Source of the DNA: Marinobacter daqiaonensis
Lineage (GTDB): Bacteria > Pseudomonadota > Gammaproteobacteria > Pseudomonadales > Oleiphilaceae
Assembly: GCF_900115285.1 (NCBI RefSeq)
Contig: NZ_FOYW01000001.1
Span: 186,001 to 250,000, forward strand
DNA: 64,000 bases
Reading direction: 5' to 3'
Shown here: piece after piece, positions 34,548 through 43,590 of the stretch
Layout of the letters: the number at the start of each line of letters is the position of its first letter
Numbering within the stretch: position 1 is the stretch's first letter
Notes under the pieces: generated by a model
Told to the model about the DNA's origin: nothing
The model's input: only the letters and a program-made list of their open reading frames with translations
The model's database searches: none
Translations under genes and position numbers: made by a program

Positions 34548-34582
34548 GACGCACCTCTTGCGTGTTCAATCTTCCATCAAGT

Positions 34583-34602
34583 GTACGCCTATGGACACGT
34601 AC
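34583..34602. promoter_or_regulatory. Possible YefM operator
   Basis: GTACG (34583-34587) and CGTAC (34598-34602) form an inverted repeat upstream of the antitoxin; YefM-type operators use TGTAC-type half-sites. The following 34603-34859 region holds no recognisable gene. Confidence 0.4.
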
Positions 34603-34859
34603 GTCAAGACGAACGCTTTTGAATAACAGTTGATTCTACGCCAAAAACGGCAATATATCCGGCCATGCTCGCTGCAGGAAATCCCAAGAAAATCAAAATA
34701 GATCAATACCCTGCCAGTACACGGTTGCCCAGCACGCTGCATATCAATTCCGACAAAAACGAAAAAGCGTCGGTAGCTTCCAAATATATTGTCAAACCTG
34801 GCTGAATATCCGGCGGATCTCCGTAAAAAAGCGTCACACACCCGCTGATCTCCGCCCGG

Positions 34860-34893
34860 AAAAAAAGGCCCGACAATCACCAATCGCCGGGCC
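34860..34893 (-). terminator. Intrinsic terminator of the nrdJ operon
   Basis: GGCCCG (34867-34872) and CGGGCC (34888-34893) pair; the A-run at 34860-34866 gives a T-run on the minus strand, just downstream of nrdJb. Confidence 0.85.
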
Positions 34894-34921
34894 TCCTCAT
34901 CACTTCAGTGCGGTCACCAAC

Positions 34922-35620
34922 TCAACCACACTTACTATCCCCACAAGACAGGCACGTCGCACACCCATCCATAACAACCACCGCCTTGGTACTACACTTC
35001 GGACACAAGGTGGCGTTGGCAGGATAATCCCCAACACTCTCGTCGTTGGAGGGAGTCTTCTGAGCCGTCTCAAACTCAGCCCGCTTCTCAGCCAGGATCC
35101 GCTTGGTCACATCACTCAACTCTTCGCTCTCGATGAGACCAATGGCCTTCAGGTGCCGCTCAATCACCGCACCAATCTCAGCCACCAGGGAAGGCATGAA
35201 CACGCCACCCTTCTTGAAGTAACCACCGTTGGGGTCATACACCGAGCGCAGCTCCTCCACCAGGAAGGTGACGTCGCCCCCCTTGCGGAACACCGCAGAG
35301 ATAACCCGGGTGAGGGCGATGACCCACTGGAAGTGCTCCATGGACTTGGAGTTGATGAACACCTCGTAGGGCTGCCGGCTTTCGTGGTCGGTGCCTTCGT
35401 TGAGCAGGATGTCGTTGATGGTGATGTACATCGCGTGCTCCGCCACCGGCGGCTTGATCTTGTAGGTGGTGCCCAGCAGGAAGTCCGGACGCTCAATGGT
35501 CTCGTTCATCTGGATGGGCTTGTTCACCACCGGTTGGTCAGCGGCGGCCTGGGCCTCCGGGTCCGCTTTCTTGACCCGGTAGCCGACGATCTTGTTGGTA
35601 ATCTTTGCAGTCATGGTCAT
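34922..35620 (-). CDS. nrdJb: B12-dependent ribonucleotide reductase, small part NrdJb
   Basis: A 232-residue protein forming the C-terminal part of class II ribonucleotide reductase. It contains TYKIKPPVAEHAMYITINDILLNEG and ends in a zinc-ribbon-like cysteine tail: CPKCS, then CATCLSCGDSKCG. The last cysteine pair shuttles electrons to the active site. In Pseudomonas aeruginosa the enzyme is likewise split into NrdJa and NrdJb of this size. It lies 21 bases downstream of nrdJa and ends in an intrinsic terminator. Confidence 0.92.
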   Translation of the reverse strand: MTMTAKITNKIVGYRVKKADPEAQAAADQPVVNKPIQMNETIERPDFLLGTTYKIKPPVAEHAMYITINDILLNEGTDHESRQPYEVFINSKSMEHFQWVIALTRVISAVFRKGGDVTFLVEELRSVYDPNGGYFKKGGVFMPSLVAEIGAVIERHLKAIGLIESEELSDVTKRILAEKRAEFETAQKTPSNDESVGDYPANATLCPKCSTKAVVVMDGCATCLSCGDSKCG

Positions 35621-35641
35621 AAGTTCCTGTCAGTTCCCGGA

Positions 35642-37780
35642 TCAGTATTTGCCGTAGGTGCCTTCTTTAAGGGCGTCGAAGAGGTTGGCGGCGGTGTGAA
35701 TCTCGCCGTCGTACTCGATCTTCTCGTTGCCCTTGAAGGTGACCTTGCTGCCGTCGTCCAGGGTGAACTCGTACAGAGTGTTTTCAAGGTCCGATTCTTT
35801 CACCAGCACGCCCTGGAAGGCTTCCGGGTTGAAGCGGAAGGTGGTGCAGCCCTTCAGGCCCTTCTCGTAGGCGTACATGTAGATGTCCTTGAAGTCCGGG
35901 TACGCGAAGTCCTGGGGCACGTTGGCGGTCTTGGAGATGGACGAGTCCACCCACTTCTGGGCCGCCGCCTGGATGTCTACGTGCTGCTTCGGAGACACGT
36001 CGTCGGACGTGGTGAAGTAGTCCGGCAGCTTCTTGTCGGCATCCTCCGAGAAGGGCATGGCGCCGGAGTTGATCAGGTGGCGGTAGGCCAGCAGCTCGAA
36101 GCTGAACACGTCCACCTTCTCCTTGGTCTTGCGACCCTCCCGGATGATGTTGCGGGAGTAATGGTGGGAGAAGCTCGGCTCGATGCCGTTACTGGCGTTG
36201 TTGGCCAGGGACAGGCTGATGGTGCCGGTGGGAGCAATGGAGGTGTGATGGGTGAAACGGCCCCCTTTGTCGGCCAGCTTCTCCACCAGTTCCGGCTCCA
36301 CGGCGCCGATAAGCTGCATGTAGGCACTGTACCTGGCGTGGAGGACACGGCCCTTGACCTTGTCGCCCAGCTTGTAGCCGTCCGCGGACAGCTGCGGGCA
36401 CTTGGTCAGCATCTTGGGGGTTACCTCGAACTCCTCATCCATGATCGGGGCCGGGCCTTTCTCTTCCGCCAGGGCCAGGGACTGGCGCCAGCCTTCCACG
36501 GCCATCTCACGCACCACCTCTTCGGTGAAGGTTACCGACTCATCGGAGCCGTAGGGCATGCGCAGCATGGCGAGGGTGGAACCCAGGCCGAGGATGCCCA
36601 TGCCGTGGCGGCGCTTGGTAAGGATCTCGTGGCGCTGCTCGCCCAGGGGCAGGCCGTTGATTTCCACCACGTTGTCCAGCATGCGGGTAAACACCGCCAC
36701 CACCTTGCGGTACTTCTCGTAGTTGAAGCTGGCCTTGTCGGTGAAGGGGTTCTCCACGAACTTGGTCAGGTTCACCGAGCCCAGCAGGCAGCTGCCGTAG
36801 GGGGGCAGGGGCTGCTCGCCGCAGGGGTTGGTGGCGCGGATGTCCTCGCAGAACCAGTTGTTGTTCATCTGGTTCACCTTGTCGATGAGGATGAAGCCCG
36901 GTTCCGCGTAGTCGTAGGTGGAGGTCATGATGGTGTCCCAGATGAACTGGGCCTTCAGGGTCCGGTAGATACGGCACGCTACCTTGCCTTCGTCGTTGGT
37001 GACATAGCCTTCGGTCTGGGGGAAGTCCCGGTAGACGAACTGGCTCTCGTCGGCCAGGTCCAGGCCCTCGTCATCGGCTTCCTTGCGGGTGACCGGGAAC
37101 GACAGGTGCCAGTCGTCGCCGTTGCGCACGGCTTCGATGAAGTCTTCGGTGATCAGCAGCGACAGGTTGAACTGGCGAAGGCGGCCGTCTTCACGCTTGG
37201 CCTGGATGAACTCGATCACGTCCGGGTGGTGCACGTCGAAGGTGGCCATCTGGGCGCCACGGCGGCCACCGGCGGAGGACACGGTGAAACACATGCGGTC
37301 GAAGATGTCCATGAAGGACAGCGGGCCGGAGGTGGTGGCGCCGGCGCCGGCGACATAGGCGCCGCGGGGGCGCAGGGTGGAGAACTCGTAACCGATACCG
37401 CAGCCGGCCTTGAGGGTCAGGCCCGCTTCGTGGTTCTTCTCCAGGATGTCGTTCATGGAGTCCTTGATGGTGCCGGACACGGTGCAGTTGATGGTGGAGG
37501 TGGCCGGCTTGTGGGCCTCGGCACCGGCATTGGAGGTGATGCGGCCGGCGGGAATGGCGCCGTTCTGGAGGGCCCAGATGAATTCCTTCATGTAGTGGTC
37601 GCGCTTGCTCTTGGCTTCCACTTCAGAGAGTGCCTTGGCCACCCGCTTGTAGGTGTCGTCAATGGTGCGGTCTACAGGTTCGCCGGTCTTGGTCTTCAAC
37701 TGGTACTTGCTGTTCCAGATGTCCAGTGAGGCATCCTGCATGGGGATATCTGTGGTTACTACCTGTAGTTTCGCGCTCAT
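35642..37780 (-). CDS. nrdJa: B12-dependent ribonucleotide reductase, large part NrdJa
   Basis: A 712-residue catalytic subunit of class II ribonucleotide reductase, reducing ribonucleotides to deoxyribonucleotides with adenosylcobalamin as radical source, with or without oxygen. Active-site landmarks: NCTVSGTIKDSM and GLTLKAGCGIGYEFSTLRPRG near residues 110-150, the C-x-E pair in NPCGEQPLPPYGSC (about 315) and TGTISLSLANNASNGIEPSF (about 520). The ATG at 37780 is used (MSAKLQVVTT, GGGTGGAG upstream); the open frame to 38074 crosses the promoter region. Paired NrdR boxes lie about 95-140 bases upstream. Confidence 0.94.
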   Translation of the reverse strand: MSAKLQVVTTDIPMQDASLDIWNSKYQLKTKTGEPVDRTIDDTYKRVAKALSEVEAKSKRDHYMKEFIWALQNGAIPAGRITSNAGAEAHKPATSTINCTVSGTIKDSMNDILEKNHEAGLTLKAGCGIGYEFSTLRPRGAYVAGAGATTSGPLSFMDIFDRMCFTVSSAGGRRGAQMATFDVHHPDVIEFIQAKREDGRLRQFNLSLLITEDFIEAVRNGDDWHLSFPVTRKEADDEGLDLADESQFVYRDFPQTEGYVTNDEGKVACRIYRTLKAQFIWDTIMTSTYDYAEPGFILIDKVNQMNNNWFCEDIRATNPCGEQPLPPYGSCLLGSVNLTKFVENPFTDKASFNYEKYRKVVAVFTRMLDNVVEINGLPLGEQRHEILTKRRHGMGILGLGSTLAMLRMPYGSDESVTFTEEVVREMAVEGWRQSLALAEEKGPAPIMDEEFEVTPKMLTKCPQLSADGYKLGDKVKGRVLHARYSAYMQLIGAVEPELVEKLADKGGRFTHHTSIAPTGTISLSLANNASNGIEPSFSHHYSRNIIREGRKTKEKVDVFSFELLAYRHLINSGAMPFSEDADKKLPDYFTTSDDVSPKQHVDIQAAAQKWVDSSISKTANVPQDFAYPDFKDIYMYAYEKGLKGCTTFRFNPEAFQGVLVKESDLENTLYEFTLDDGSKVTFKGNEKIEYDGEIHTAANLFDALKEGTYGKY

Positions 37781-37874
37781 CTCCACCCTCGGTCTGCTTG
37801 ATTTTTTTGTGGTCGGAACACCGCCGGAGGCGTTGTCCACTGCGAATCCGGCCTGCCTGTCGGGACTGGGCCAA

Positions 37875-37922
37875 ACACTATATCTAGTTGGGATGTGCGG
37901 GATTATAGACACTATATAGTGG
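37875..37922 (-). promoter_or_regulatory. Paired NrdR boxes upstream of nrdJab
   Basis: ACACTATATCTAGT (37875-37888) and ACACTATATAGTGG (37909-37922) match the near-palindromic NrdR box consensus. Their starts are 34 bases apart, about three helical turns, as is typical for cooperative NrdR binding. NrdR represses ribonucleotide reductase genes when dATP is plentiful. Confidence 0.88.
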
Positions 37923-38064
37923 TCTGTGAAGAAAGCTAAGGCTATAAACAGCAGCGATTTGAAAAAGAAAAAGTATCGAAAAGGGTCTTGAAAATGCCCG
38001 AAGCCAGACGGCTCAAGGGGTAGGGCAGAAATGGGTATATCCACTACAGATATTGAAAATGTGA

Positions 38065-38094
38065 AGCAGGGCACTGCACTGGTCAGGCCCTGCT
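38065..38094 (-). terminator. Hairpin downstream of ABC importer genes
   Basis: AGCAGGGC (38065-38072) and GCCCTGCT (38087-38094) form a perfect 8-bp stem with a 14-base loop, 40 bases beyond the ATPase stop codon. The T-run is weak. Confidence 0.6.
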
Positions 38095-38132
38095 CAATCT
38101 GTCGGATTTCTGAACTTTTGCGGGCGCGGCCG

Positions 38133-38927
38133 TCAGCCCAGCAGCAGGCTGTCGTCTTCCACTTCCAGGCCGCGCTGCTTCTCGAACAGGTCCAGCAGGT
38201 CTTTCACCTCCAGGCCTTCCCGCTCCTGTCCGGCGATATCGAACACCACCTGGCCCTGGTGCAGCATCACCGTGCGGTCGCCCACCTCCAGGGCCTGCTT
38301 CATGCTGTGGGTGACCATCAGCGCGGTGAGTTTCTGCTCGGTGATGATCTCCTGGGTCAGCTCCAGCACGAACCTGGCGGTCTTCGGGTCCAGGGCGGCG
38401 GTGTGCTCGTCCAGCAGCAGGATGGAGGAGGGCGTCAGGCTGGCCATCAGCAGGCTGACCGCCTGGCGCTGGCCCCCGGAAAGCAGCCCCATCTTGTCGC
38501 CGAGGCGGTCCTCCAGGCCCAGGTTGAGCTTGGCCAGGGCCTGGCGGAACCTTTCCCGGTAGTTGCGCTTGACGGCGGTGGTGAGCCCCCGGCGCTGGCC
38601 GCGCTTGATGGCCAGGGCCAGGTTCTCCTCGATGGACAGGCCCTCGCAGGTGCCCGCCAGGGGGTCCTGGAATACCCGGGCCACCCGGCGGGAGCGCTTG
38701 TGGGTGGGCAACCTGGTAACGTCCTGGCCGTCCACCTCGATGCGGCCGGAATCCACGATCACCTCGCCCGCGAGAGCATTGAGGAAGGTGGACTTGCCGG
38801 CACCGTTGCTGCCGATCACGGTGACGAACTCACCCTGGTTCACGGTCAGGCTCATGCCACGGAGGGCCGGGTTCTCCAGGGGGGTACCCTTGCCGAAGGT
38901 CAGCTCCAGGTTCTGTGCACTGATCAT
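38133..38927 (-). CDS. ABC importer ATPase (TrpXYZ-type)
   Basis: A 264-residue nucleotide-binding subunit. Walker A is GSNGAGKST (about 37-45), the signature is LSGGQRQAVSL (about 144) and Walker B is ILLLDEHTAALD (about 165), followed by the switch histidine in VTHSMKQ. It belongs to the uncharacterised ABC group seen with PF04392-type binding proteins. It follows the permease gene with an 11-base gap, in the operon order binding protein, permease, ATPase. Confidence 0.9.
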   Translation of the reverse strand: MISAQNLELTFGKGTPLENPALRGMSLTVNQGEFVTVIGSNGAGKSTFLNALAGEVIVDSGRIEVDGQDVTRLPTHKRSRRVARVFQDPLAGTCEGLSIEENLALAIKRGQRRGLTTAVKRNYRERFRQALAKLNLGLEDRLGDKMGLLSGGQRQAVSLLMASLTPSSILLLDEHTAALDPKTARFVLELTQEIITEQKLTALMVTHSMKQALEVGDRTVMLHQGQVVFDIAGQEREGLEVKDLLDLFEKQRGLEVEDDSLLLG

Positions 38928-38938
38928 ATCGCTCTCCT

Positions 38939-39841
38939 TCAGGCCTTTTTGCGGGTCAGACGGGCGCGCACGGTGTTGCGGAAGCCGGGCAGCACGATGG
39001 CCAGGGTCACCAGTATCGCGGTGATCAGATTCAGGTCCTGGGCCTTCAGGCCCAGTATGTCGGCGTTCAGGGCGAAGGCGATCGCCAGCCGGTAGACAAT
39101 GGCGCCCACCACACAGGCAATCAGGGCCCGCAGCACCGTGCTCGGGGTGATCACCGCCTCACCGCCGATAAGGGAGGCAAGACCAATCACAATCACACCC
39201 ACGCCCATGGTGACGTCGGCCGCCCCCTGGCTCTGGGCGAACAGGGCGCCGGCAAGGCCCACAAGACCGTTGGACAGGGCCACGCCCAGCACGATCATGG
39301 CGCCGGTGGCGATGCCCTGGGCCCTGGCCATACGGGCATTGGCGCCGGTGGCCCGCATGGACAGGCCCACTTCGGATTTCATGAAGCGCCACAGCAACAC
39401 CAGGGCGATAAAGGTCACCAGTATGAACAGCGCCACCGGTACCTGGTGGAACGCCAGACCCAGTTCGTACCAGGGTGTCAGCACCGTTTCCTCACCCAGG
39501 AGGGCCAGGTTGGGGCTGCCCATGATGCGCAGGTTCACGGAGTAGAGGGCGATCATGGTGAGGATCGACGCCAGCAGGTTGAGAATGCCCAGCTTGACGT
39601 TCAGCAGCGCGGTGACCGCGCCCGCGGCCATGCCGGCCACGATGGCCATGCCAGTGGCCAGCCACGGGTTCCAGCCACCGAGAATCAGTACTGCGGCCAC
39701 CGCTGCTCCCAGCGGGAAGCTGCCGTCCACGGTCAGGTCCGGGAAGTCCAGCACCCGGAAGGATATGTAGATACCAAAGGCCACCAGGCCATAGATCAGG
39801 CCGGTCTCGATGGCCCCGTAAAGGGCAATATTGCTCAGCAT
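38939..39841 (-). CDS. ABC importer permease (TrpXYZ-type)
   Basis: A 300-residue integral-membrane permease related to branched-chain amino-acid/ribose-type permeases (COG4120 group), with about eight to nine hydrophobic segments. FRVLDFPDLTVDGSFPLGAA is the typical N-terminal segment and FMKSEVGLSMRATGANARMA is the cytoplasmic coupling loop. It is the second gene of the three-gene importer. Confidence 0.9.
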   Translation of the reverse strand: MLSNIALYGAIETGLIYGLVAFGIYISFRVLDFPDLTVDGSFPLGAAVAAVLILGGWNPWLATGMAIVAGMAAGAVTALLNVKLGILNLLASILTMIALYSVNLRIMGSPNLALLGEETVLTPWYELGLAFHQVPVALFILVTFIALVLLWRFMKSEVGLSMRATGANARMARAQGIATGAMIVLGVALSNGLVGLAGALFAQSQGAADVTMGVGVIVIGLASLIGGEAVITPSTVLRALIACVVGAIVYRLAIAFALNADILGLKAQDLNLITAILVTLAIVLPGFRNTVRARLTRKKA

Positions 39842-39900
39842 GGGGAGGCTTTCATGTGCAGGGATGGAGCGGGCCCGCCGGTGACGGGCCCGCTATTGGC

Positions 39901-40875
39901 TCAGCGCTTGGACTGGACGACCTTGCTCGCTTCGGAGATCAGCTCATCACTCAGGGTGATGCCCATTTTCTCGGCCGCGGCCGGGTTCACATGAAGCTCC
40001 AGGGCCTCCATGCTTTCCACAGGCATATCGGCGGGGCTTGCGCCTTCGAGAATGCGGGCCACCATGGCGCCGGTCTGGCGGCCATGCTGGTAGTAGTCAA
40101 AGCCCATGGCCGCCACGGCGCCACGCTCGACGGTGGCGGTATCGGCGGCGAAGACCGGAATGTCGGCCTGCTCACCTACGGAGATGACCGCTTCCACCGC
40201 GCTGATCACGGTGTTGTCGGTGGTCAGGTAGATGGCGTCGGCCTTGCCGACGAGGGAACGGGCGGCGCCCAGTACTTCCGAGGTCTTGGTGGCGGCGGCT
40301 TTTTCCAGTTTCAGGCCGCGGTCTGCCAGTTCCTGCTCCAGCATCTCCACCAGGGCAACGGCATTGGCTTCGCCGGGGTTATAGACGGTGCCGATACGCT
40401 TGGCGTCGGGTACTACCCGCAGCACCATGTCGAGGTGACGGTCCAGGGGCAGCATGTCGGTGACGCCGGTGATGTTGGCGCCGGGGTTGTCGAGGTTTCT
40501 GACCAGCTTGGCGCCCACCGGGTCGGTGACGGCGGAGAACACCACGGGGATGTTACGGGCGGCCGCGGCGATGGTCTGGGCGGAGGGGGTGGCGATGCCC
40601 ACGATGATGTCCGGCTGCTCGCCCACGAACTTGCGGGCAATCTGGGAGGCAATGGCGGAGTTGCCCTGGGCGCTCTCGTGCATCACCCGGAGGTTCTCGC
40701 CCTCGACATAACCCTGTTCCGCCAGCTCGTCCCTGATGCCCTGGTAGACGGCGTCCAGTGCCGGATGCTCGACAATCTGGGTGATCGCAACCACCTTGGG
40801 ATCTTCCGCCTGGGCAATGTTCAGGCCGGTAAGCAGCAGGGCGCCTGCAAGAATGTGCAGAAAGGTCTTGGCCAT
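39901..40875 (-). CDS. ABC importer substrate-binding protein (PF04392 family)
   Basis: A 324-residue periplasmic binding protein with a signal peptide (about 1-23, ending AQA). EDPKVVAITQIVEHPALDAVYQGI begins the first lobe; GIATPSAQTIAAAARNIPVVFSAVTDPVGAKLV is the conserved inner strand of the ABC_sub_bind (TrpX-like) family. Members bind aromatic or other amino acids; substrate here unknown. The ATG at 40875 is chosen because the signal peptide starts there, whereas the open frame to 41079 runs through the PsrA-like site. Confidence 0.9.
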   Translation of the reverse strand: MAKTFLHILAGALLLTGLNIAQAEDPKVVAITQIVEHPALDAVYQGIRDELAEQGYVEGENLRVMHESAQGNSAIASQIARKFVGEQPDIIVGIATPSAQTIAAAARNIPVVFSAVTDPVGAKLVRNLDNPGANITGVTDMLPLDRHLDMVLRVVPDAKRIGTVYNPGEANAVALVEMLEQELADRGLKLEKAAATKTSEVLGAARSLVGKADAIYLTTDNTVISAVEAVISVGEQADIPVFAADTATVERGAVAAMGFDYYQHGRQTGAMVARILEGASPADMPVESMEALELHVNPAAAEKMGITLSDELISEASKVVQSKR

Positions 40876-41010
40876 GAGCCGGTTCTCCAGAAATTGGCGT
40901 TGGTGATGGCCCGGTGACGACGGGCCGGCAGAAAAACGGAGGCGGGATTTTATCACAAGGGTTGGCGTCGCGCAGCCAGGACAGGCCCGACCGGCCCACG
41001 CGGAGGTCGG

Positions 41011-41024
41011 CAAACGATCGTTTG
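41011..41024. promoter_or_regulatory. PsrA-type operator CAAAC-N4-GTTTG
   Basis: CAAACGATCGTTTG is a perfect palindrome matching the PsrA consensus (CAAAC, 2-4 bases, GTTTG). PsrA is a TetR-family repressor released by long-chain fatty acids in Pseudomonas and relatives. The site is in the divergent region between the ABC binding protein and the acyl-CoA synthetase. Confidence 0.75.
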
Positions 41025-41185
41025 AGACCCAATCTGATTTTGTTGACAACAGGCTTTGACGGGAAGGACTATGATGCAATAGTCTTCGGTAATGGCCCTC
41101 GTGCCTGAAATTCCAACGATAACAACAACCACGACGTTCCTCCCCCCGGAGAAACCGTCTTAGTCACAGTTCTGTGGGAAGACAC

Positions 41186-42853
41186 ATGAGCAAACAAGAA
41201 ACACTTCCGCTGGATTTGATTTACCACTGGGAAAGCGCCAAGGCCGAGTCCGTATACATGACCCAGCCCGTGGGCGGCGGCAAGACCGTCGACTACACCT
41301 GGCGCCGGGCGGTAGGCGAAGCCCGCCGCATGGCCGCCTACCTGAAGTCCCTGGATCTCCCTGAAAACAGTCGTATCGGCATCGTGTCGAAGAACTGTGC
41401 CCACTGGATCATGTCCGACTGGGCCATCTGGATGGCCGGTCACATTTCCGTTCCCCTGTATCCGACCCTGAATGCCGACACGGTAAGCTACATCATTGAG
41501 CACGCCGAAATACCGGTCATGTTCGTGGGCAAACTGGATGACTGGGACTCCATGAAATCCGGCGTGCCGGAGTCGGTGCGCTGCATCAGCTATCCCCTGA
41601 GCCCGCCCACGGATTTCGAGACCTGGGATGACATCGTCGCCAACAATTCTCCCCTTGAGGAGAACGTCAAGAGGGAGGCGGATACCCTGGCGACCATCGT
41701 CTACACCTCCGGCAGCACCGGCCGGCCCAAGGGCGTCATGCTGAGCTTTGCCAACCTGGCCTATGCGGCCTCCGGTGCCGCAGACCGGCTGGAAGTCACC
41801 AGCGAGGACCGTTACCTGTCCTACCTGCCATTGGCCCACGTGTTCGAGCGTTATGTGGGTGAGCTGGTTTCCATGAACAAGGGCTTCCACCTGTACTTTG
41901 CCGAGAGCCTCGAGACCTTCGTGGATGACCTGCAGCGGGCCCGGCCTACCCTGTTCATCGCAGTACCACGGATCTGGACCAAGCTCCAGCACGGCGTTTT
42001 CGAGAAAATGCCGAAAAAGAAACTCGACAAGCTGCTCCGGATTCCCCTGGTCAACAGCCTGATCAAGAAGAAGATTCTCACCAAACTCGGCCTGCAGCAC
42101 GTGCGTTACGCCGGCTCCGGCTCCGCGCCGCTGCCCCACGACATTCTGGAGTGGTACCGCAACCTCGGCCTGGAGCTGCTGGAAGGCTACGGCATGTCCG
42201 AGAACATCGCCTATTCCCACACCACCCAGCCGGGCCGTGCCCGCACCGGTTACGTTGGTGAACCGCTGCCGGGAGTGGAGCAGAAGATCGGCGAGAACAG
42301 CGAGATCCTGGTGAAGAGCCCCACCACCATGATGGGCTACTACAAGGATCCGGAGAAAACCAGGGAGGCGTTCACCGAGGACGGTTTCCTGCGTACCGGC
42401 GACATGGGCGAGATCGATGAACTGGGTCGCCTGAGGATCACCGGCCGGCTGAAGGAGATCTTCAAGACCAGCAAGGGCAAGTATGTGGCGCCCGCGCCCA
42501 TCGAGAACAAGCTGATGACCAACGACAACATCGAGGCGGTGTGTGTATCCGGTGAAAACCAGGTACAGCCGTACTGCCTGGTGATGCTGTCGGAGGCGGC
42601 GCAGGCCAAGCGCGACGATCCGGATTTCCGCAAGGAGCTGGAAAAAGAGTTCGTGGACCTGCTGAAGGACGTTAACCAGACCCTCGATCCCCATGAGCAC
42701 CTGCGTTTCATGGTGGTGGTCAAGGAACCCTGGACCATCGAGAACAACTTCCTGACGCCCACCATGAAGCTCAAGCGCAACGTGGTGGAGGACGCCTACC
42801 GCGACAAGGTGGACGACTGGTACGCCCAGGACAAGACCATCATCTGGGAATAA
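41186..42853 (+). CDS. Long-chain acyl-CoA synthetase-like AMP-binding enzyme
   Basis: A 555-residue adenylate-forming enzyme. The P-loop-like AMP motif is YTSGSTGRPKGVML (about 175-188), then YGMSENIAYSH (about 335), YLRTGD-type motif FLRTGDMGEID (about 400) and GRLKEIFKTSKGKYVAP with the catalytic lysine region near 430. These enzymes activate fatty acids to acyl-CoA through an acyl-adenylate. ATG 41186 is preferred to 41174. A PsrA-like operator lies 160 bases upstream and an intrinsic terminator follows. An 805-codon open frame on the opposite strand is a GC-driven shadow. Confidence 0.92.
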   Translation: MSKQETLPLDLIYHWESAKAESVYMTQPVGGGKTVDYTWRRAVGEARRMAAYLKSLDLPENSRIGIVSKNCAHWIMSDWAIWMAGHISVPLYPTLNADTVSYIIEHAEIPVMFVGKLDDWDSMKSGVPESVRCISYPLSPPTDFETWDDIVANNSPLEENVKREADTLATIVYTSGSTGRPKGVMLSFANLAYAASGAADRLEVTSEDRYLSYLPLAHVFERYVGELVSMNKGFHLYFAESLETFVDDLQRARPTLFIAVPRIWTKLQHGVFEKMPKKKLDKLLRIPLVNSLIKKKILTKLGLQHVRYAGSGSAPLPHDILEWYRNLGLELLEGYGMSENIAYSHTTQPGRARTGYVGEPLPGVEQKIGENSEILVKSPTTMMGYYKDPEKTREAFTEDGFLRTGDMGEIDELGRLRITGRLKEIFKTSKGKYVAPAPIENKLMTNDNIEAVCVSGENQVQPYCLVMLSEAAQAKRDDPDFRKELEKEFVDLLKDVNQTLDPHEHLRFMVVVKEPWTIENNFLTPTMKLKRNVVEDAYRDKVDDWYAQDKTIIWE

Positions 42854-42867
42854 CCCGGGCAAACGGG

Positions 42868-42894
42868 GGCTGGCGCCGGACGCCAGCCGCTTTT
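42868..42894 (+). terminator. Intrinsic terminator after acyl-CoA synthetase
   Basis: GGCTGGCG (42868-42875) and CGCCAGCC (42881-42888) form a perfect stem with a CCGGA loop, followed by GCTTTT. Confidence 0.85.
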
Positions 42895-42952
42895 CAGTAA
42901 GGCAACCGGAAACCGGCGACTGTGCCGGTTTCCGCGTTTTGGGGACTCCTGA

Positions 42953-43453
42953 GTGAGCCAACTGAGCGACTTTCAGCAAAGAATCCATGACGTCATTCCG
43001 CTGACCCGGGCCATGTCGGCGGAACTGGTGCACTACGACGGCGGGCAGCTGCTGGTGAAGGCGCCCCTCGCGCCCAACAGTAACCATCAGGGCACCGGTT
43101 TTGGAGGAGCCATCTATTCCGTTGCGGTGCTGGCGGCCTGGGGCCTGATCGAGTTGGTCGTGGCCGACGCCGGCCTGGAGGGAAACGTGGTCATCCAGAG
43201 TGGCGGCATCGACTACGGCCAGCCGGCGGACGACGACTTCTTTGCCCTCTGCCAGCTTCCCGAGGAGCAGGCGAAGGCGAAATTCCTGACCATGCTGCGG
43301 CGCCGTGGCCGGGCCCGGCTGGAGCTGGAGTCCGCGGTGTACTGCGGCGAACCACAGCTGGCTCCGGCGCAGCCGGCAGTGGCGACCTTCAAGGGGCGCT
43401 TCGTGGTCCGTGTCCAGCCTGATGCCCCCTCCGGGGATGACAGCGGGACCTGA
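42953..43453 (+). CDS. YiiD-type hotdog thioesterase domain protein
   Basis: A 166-residue protein resembling the C-terminal putative thioesterase domain of YiiD (PF09500): IPLTRAMSAELVHYDGGQLLVKAPLAPNSNHQGTGFGGAIYSV, with the NHQGTGFGG segment that forms the hotdog helix start. The substrate is unknown; acyl-CoA or a related thioester is likely, given the acyl-CoA synthetase upstream. The start codon is a GTG at 42953 following GGGGACTCCT. The neighbouring terminator shows it is separately transcribed. Confidence 0.82.
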   Translation: MSQLSDFQQRIHDVIPLTRAMSAELVHYDGGQLLVKAPLAPNSNHQGTGFGGAIYSVAVLAAWGLIELVVADAGLEGNVVIQSGGIDYGQPADDDFFALCQLPEEQAKAKFLTMLRRRGRARLELESAVYCGEPQLAPAQPAVATFKGRFVVRVQPDAPSGDDSGT

Positions 43454-43590
43454 CCGACGGGTCTCCCGGGCAACCATTTTTGCCAACCCCTGCTATGCTT
43501 ACGGCCGGGTTTTCTGGTTACATATCAAGTTCAAGCGGCGCCTGGAAAAGCCGATAACAAGAATCCTGGGGAACGGGTGGCGGTCAGGTT

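Noticed and set aside
34566..34883. 105-residue minus-strand frame upstream of the antitoxin
   Set aside because: It runs through the nrdJ terminator and the antitoxin promoter region and has no recognisable features.
35153..37729. 858-codon open frame on the plus strand over nrdJab
   Set aside because: It lies antisense to a clear ribonucleotide reductase and has His/Val/Gly-rich low-quality composition typical of GC-driven shadows.
41043..41075. TTGACA and TATGAT as a promoter for the acyl-CoA synthetase
   Set aside because: The spacer is 21 bases, too long for a normal sigma-70 promoter, so I did not annotate it.
41069..43486. 805-codon open frame on the minus strand over acyl-CoA synthetase and thioesterase
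   Set aside because: It covers two well-supported genes and an intrinsic terminator; the composition is that of an antisense shadow.
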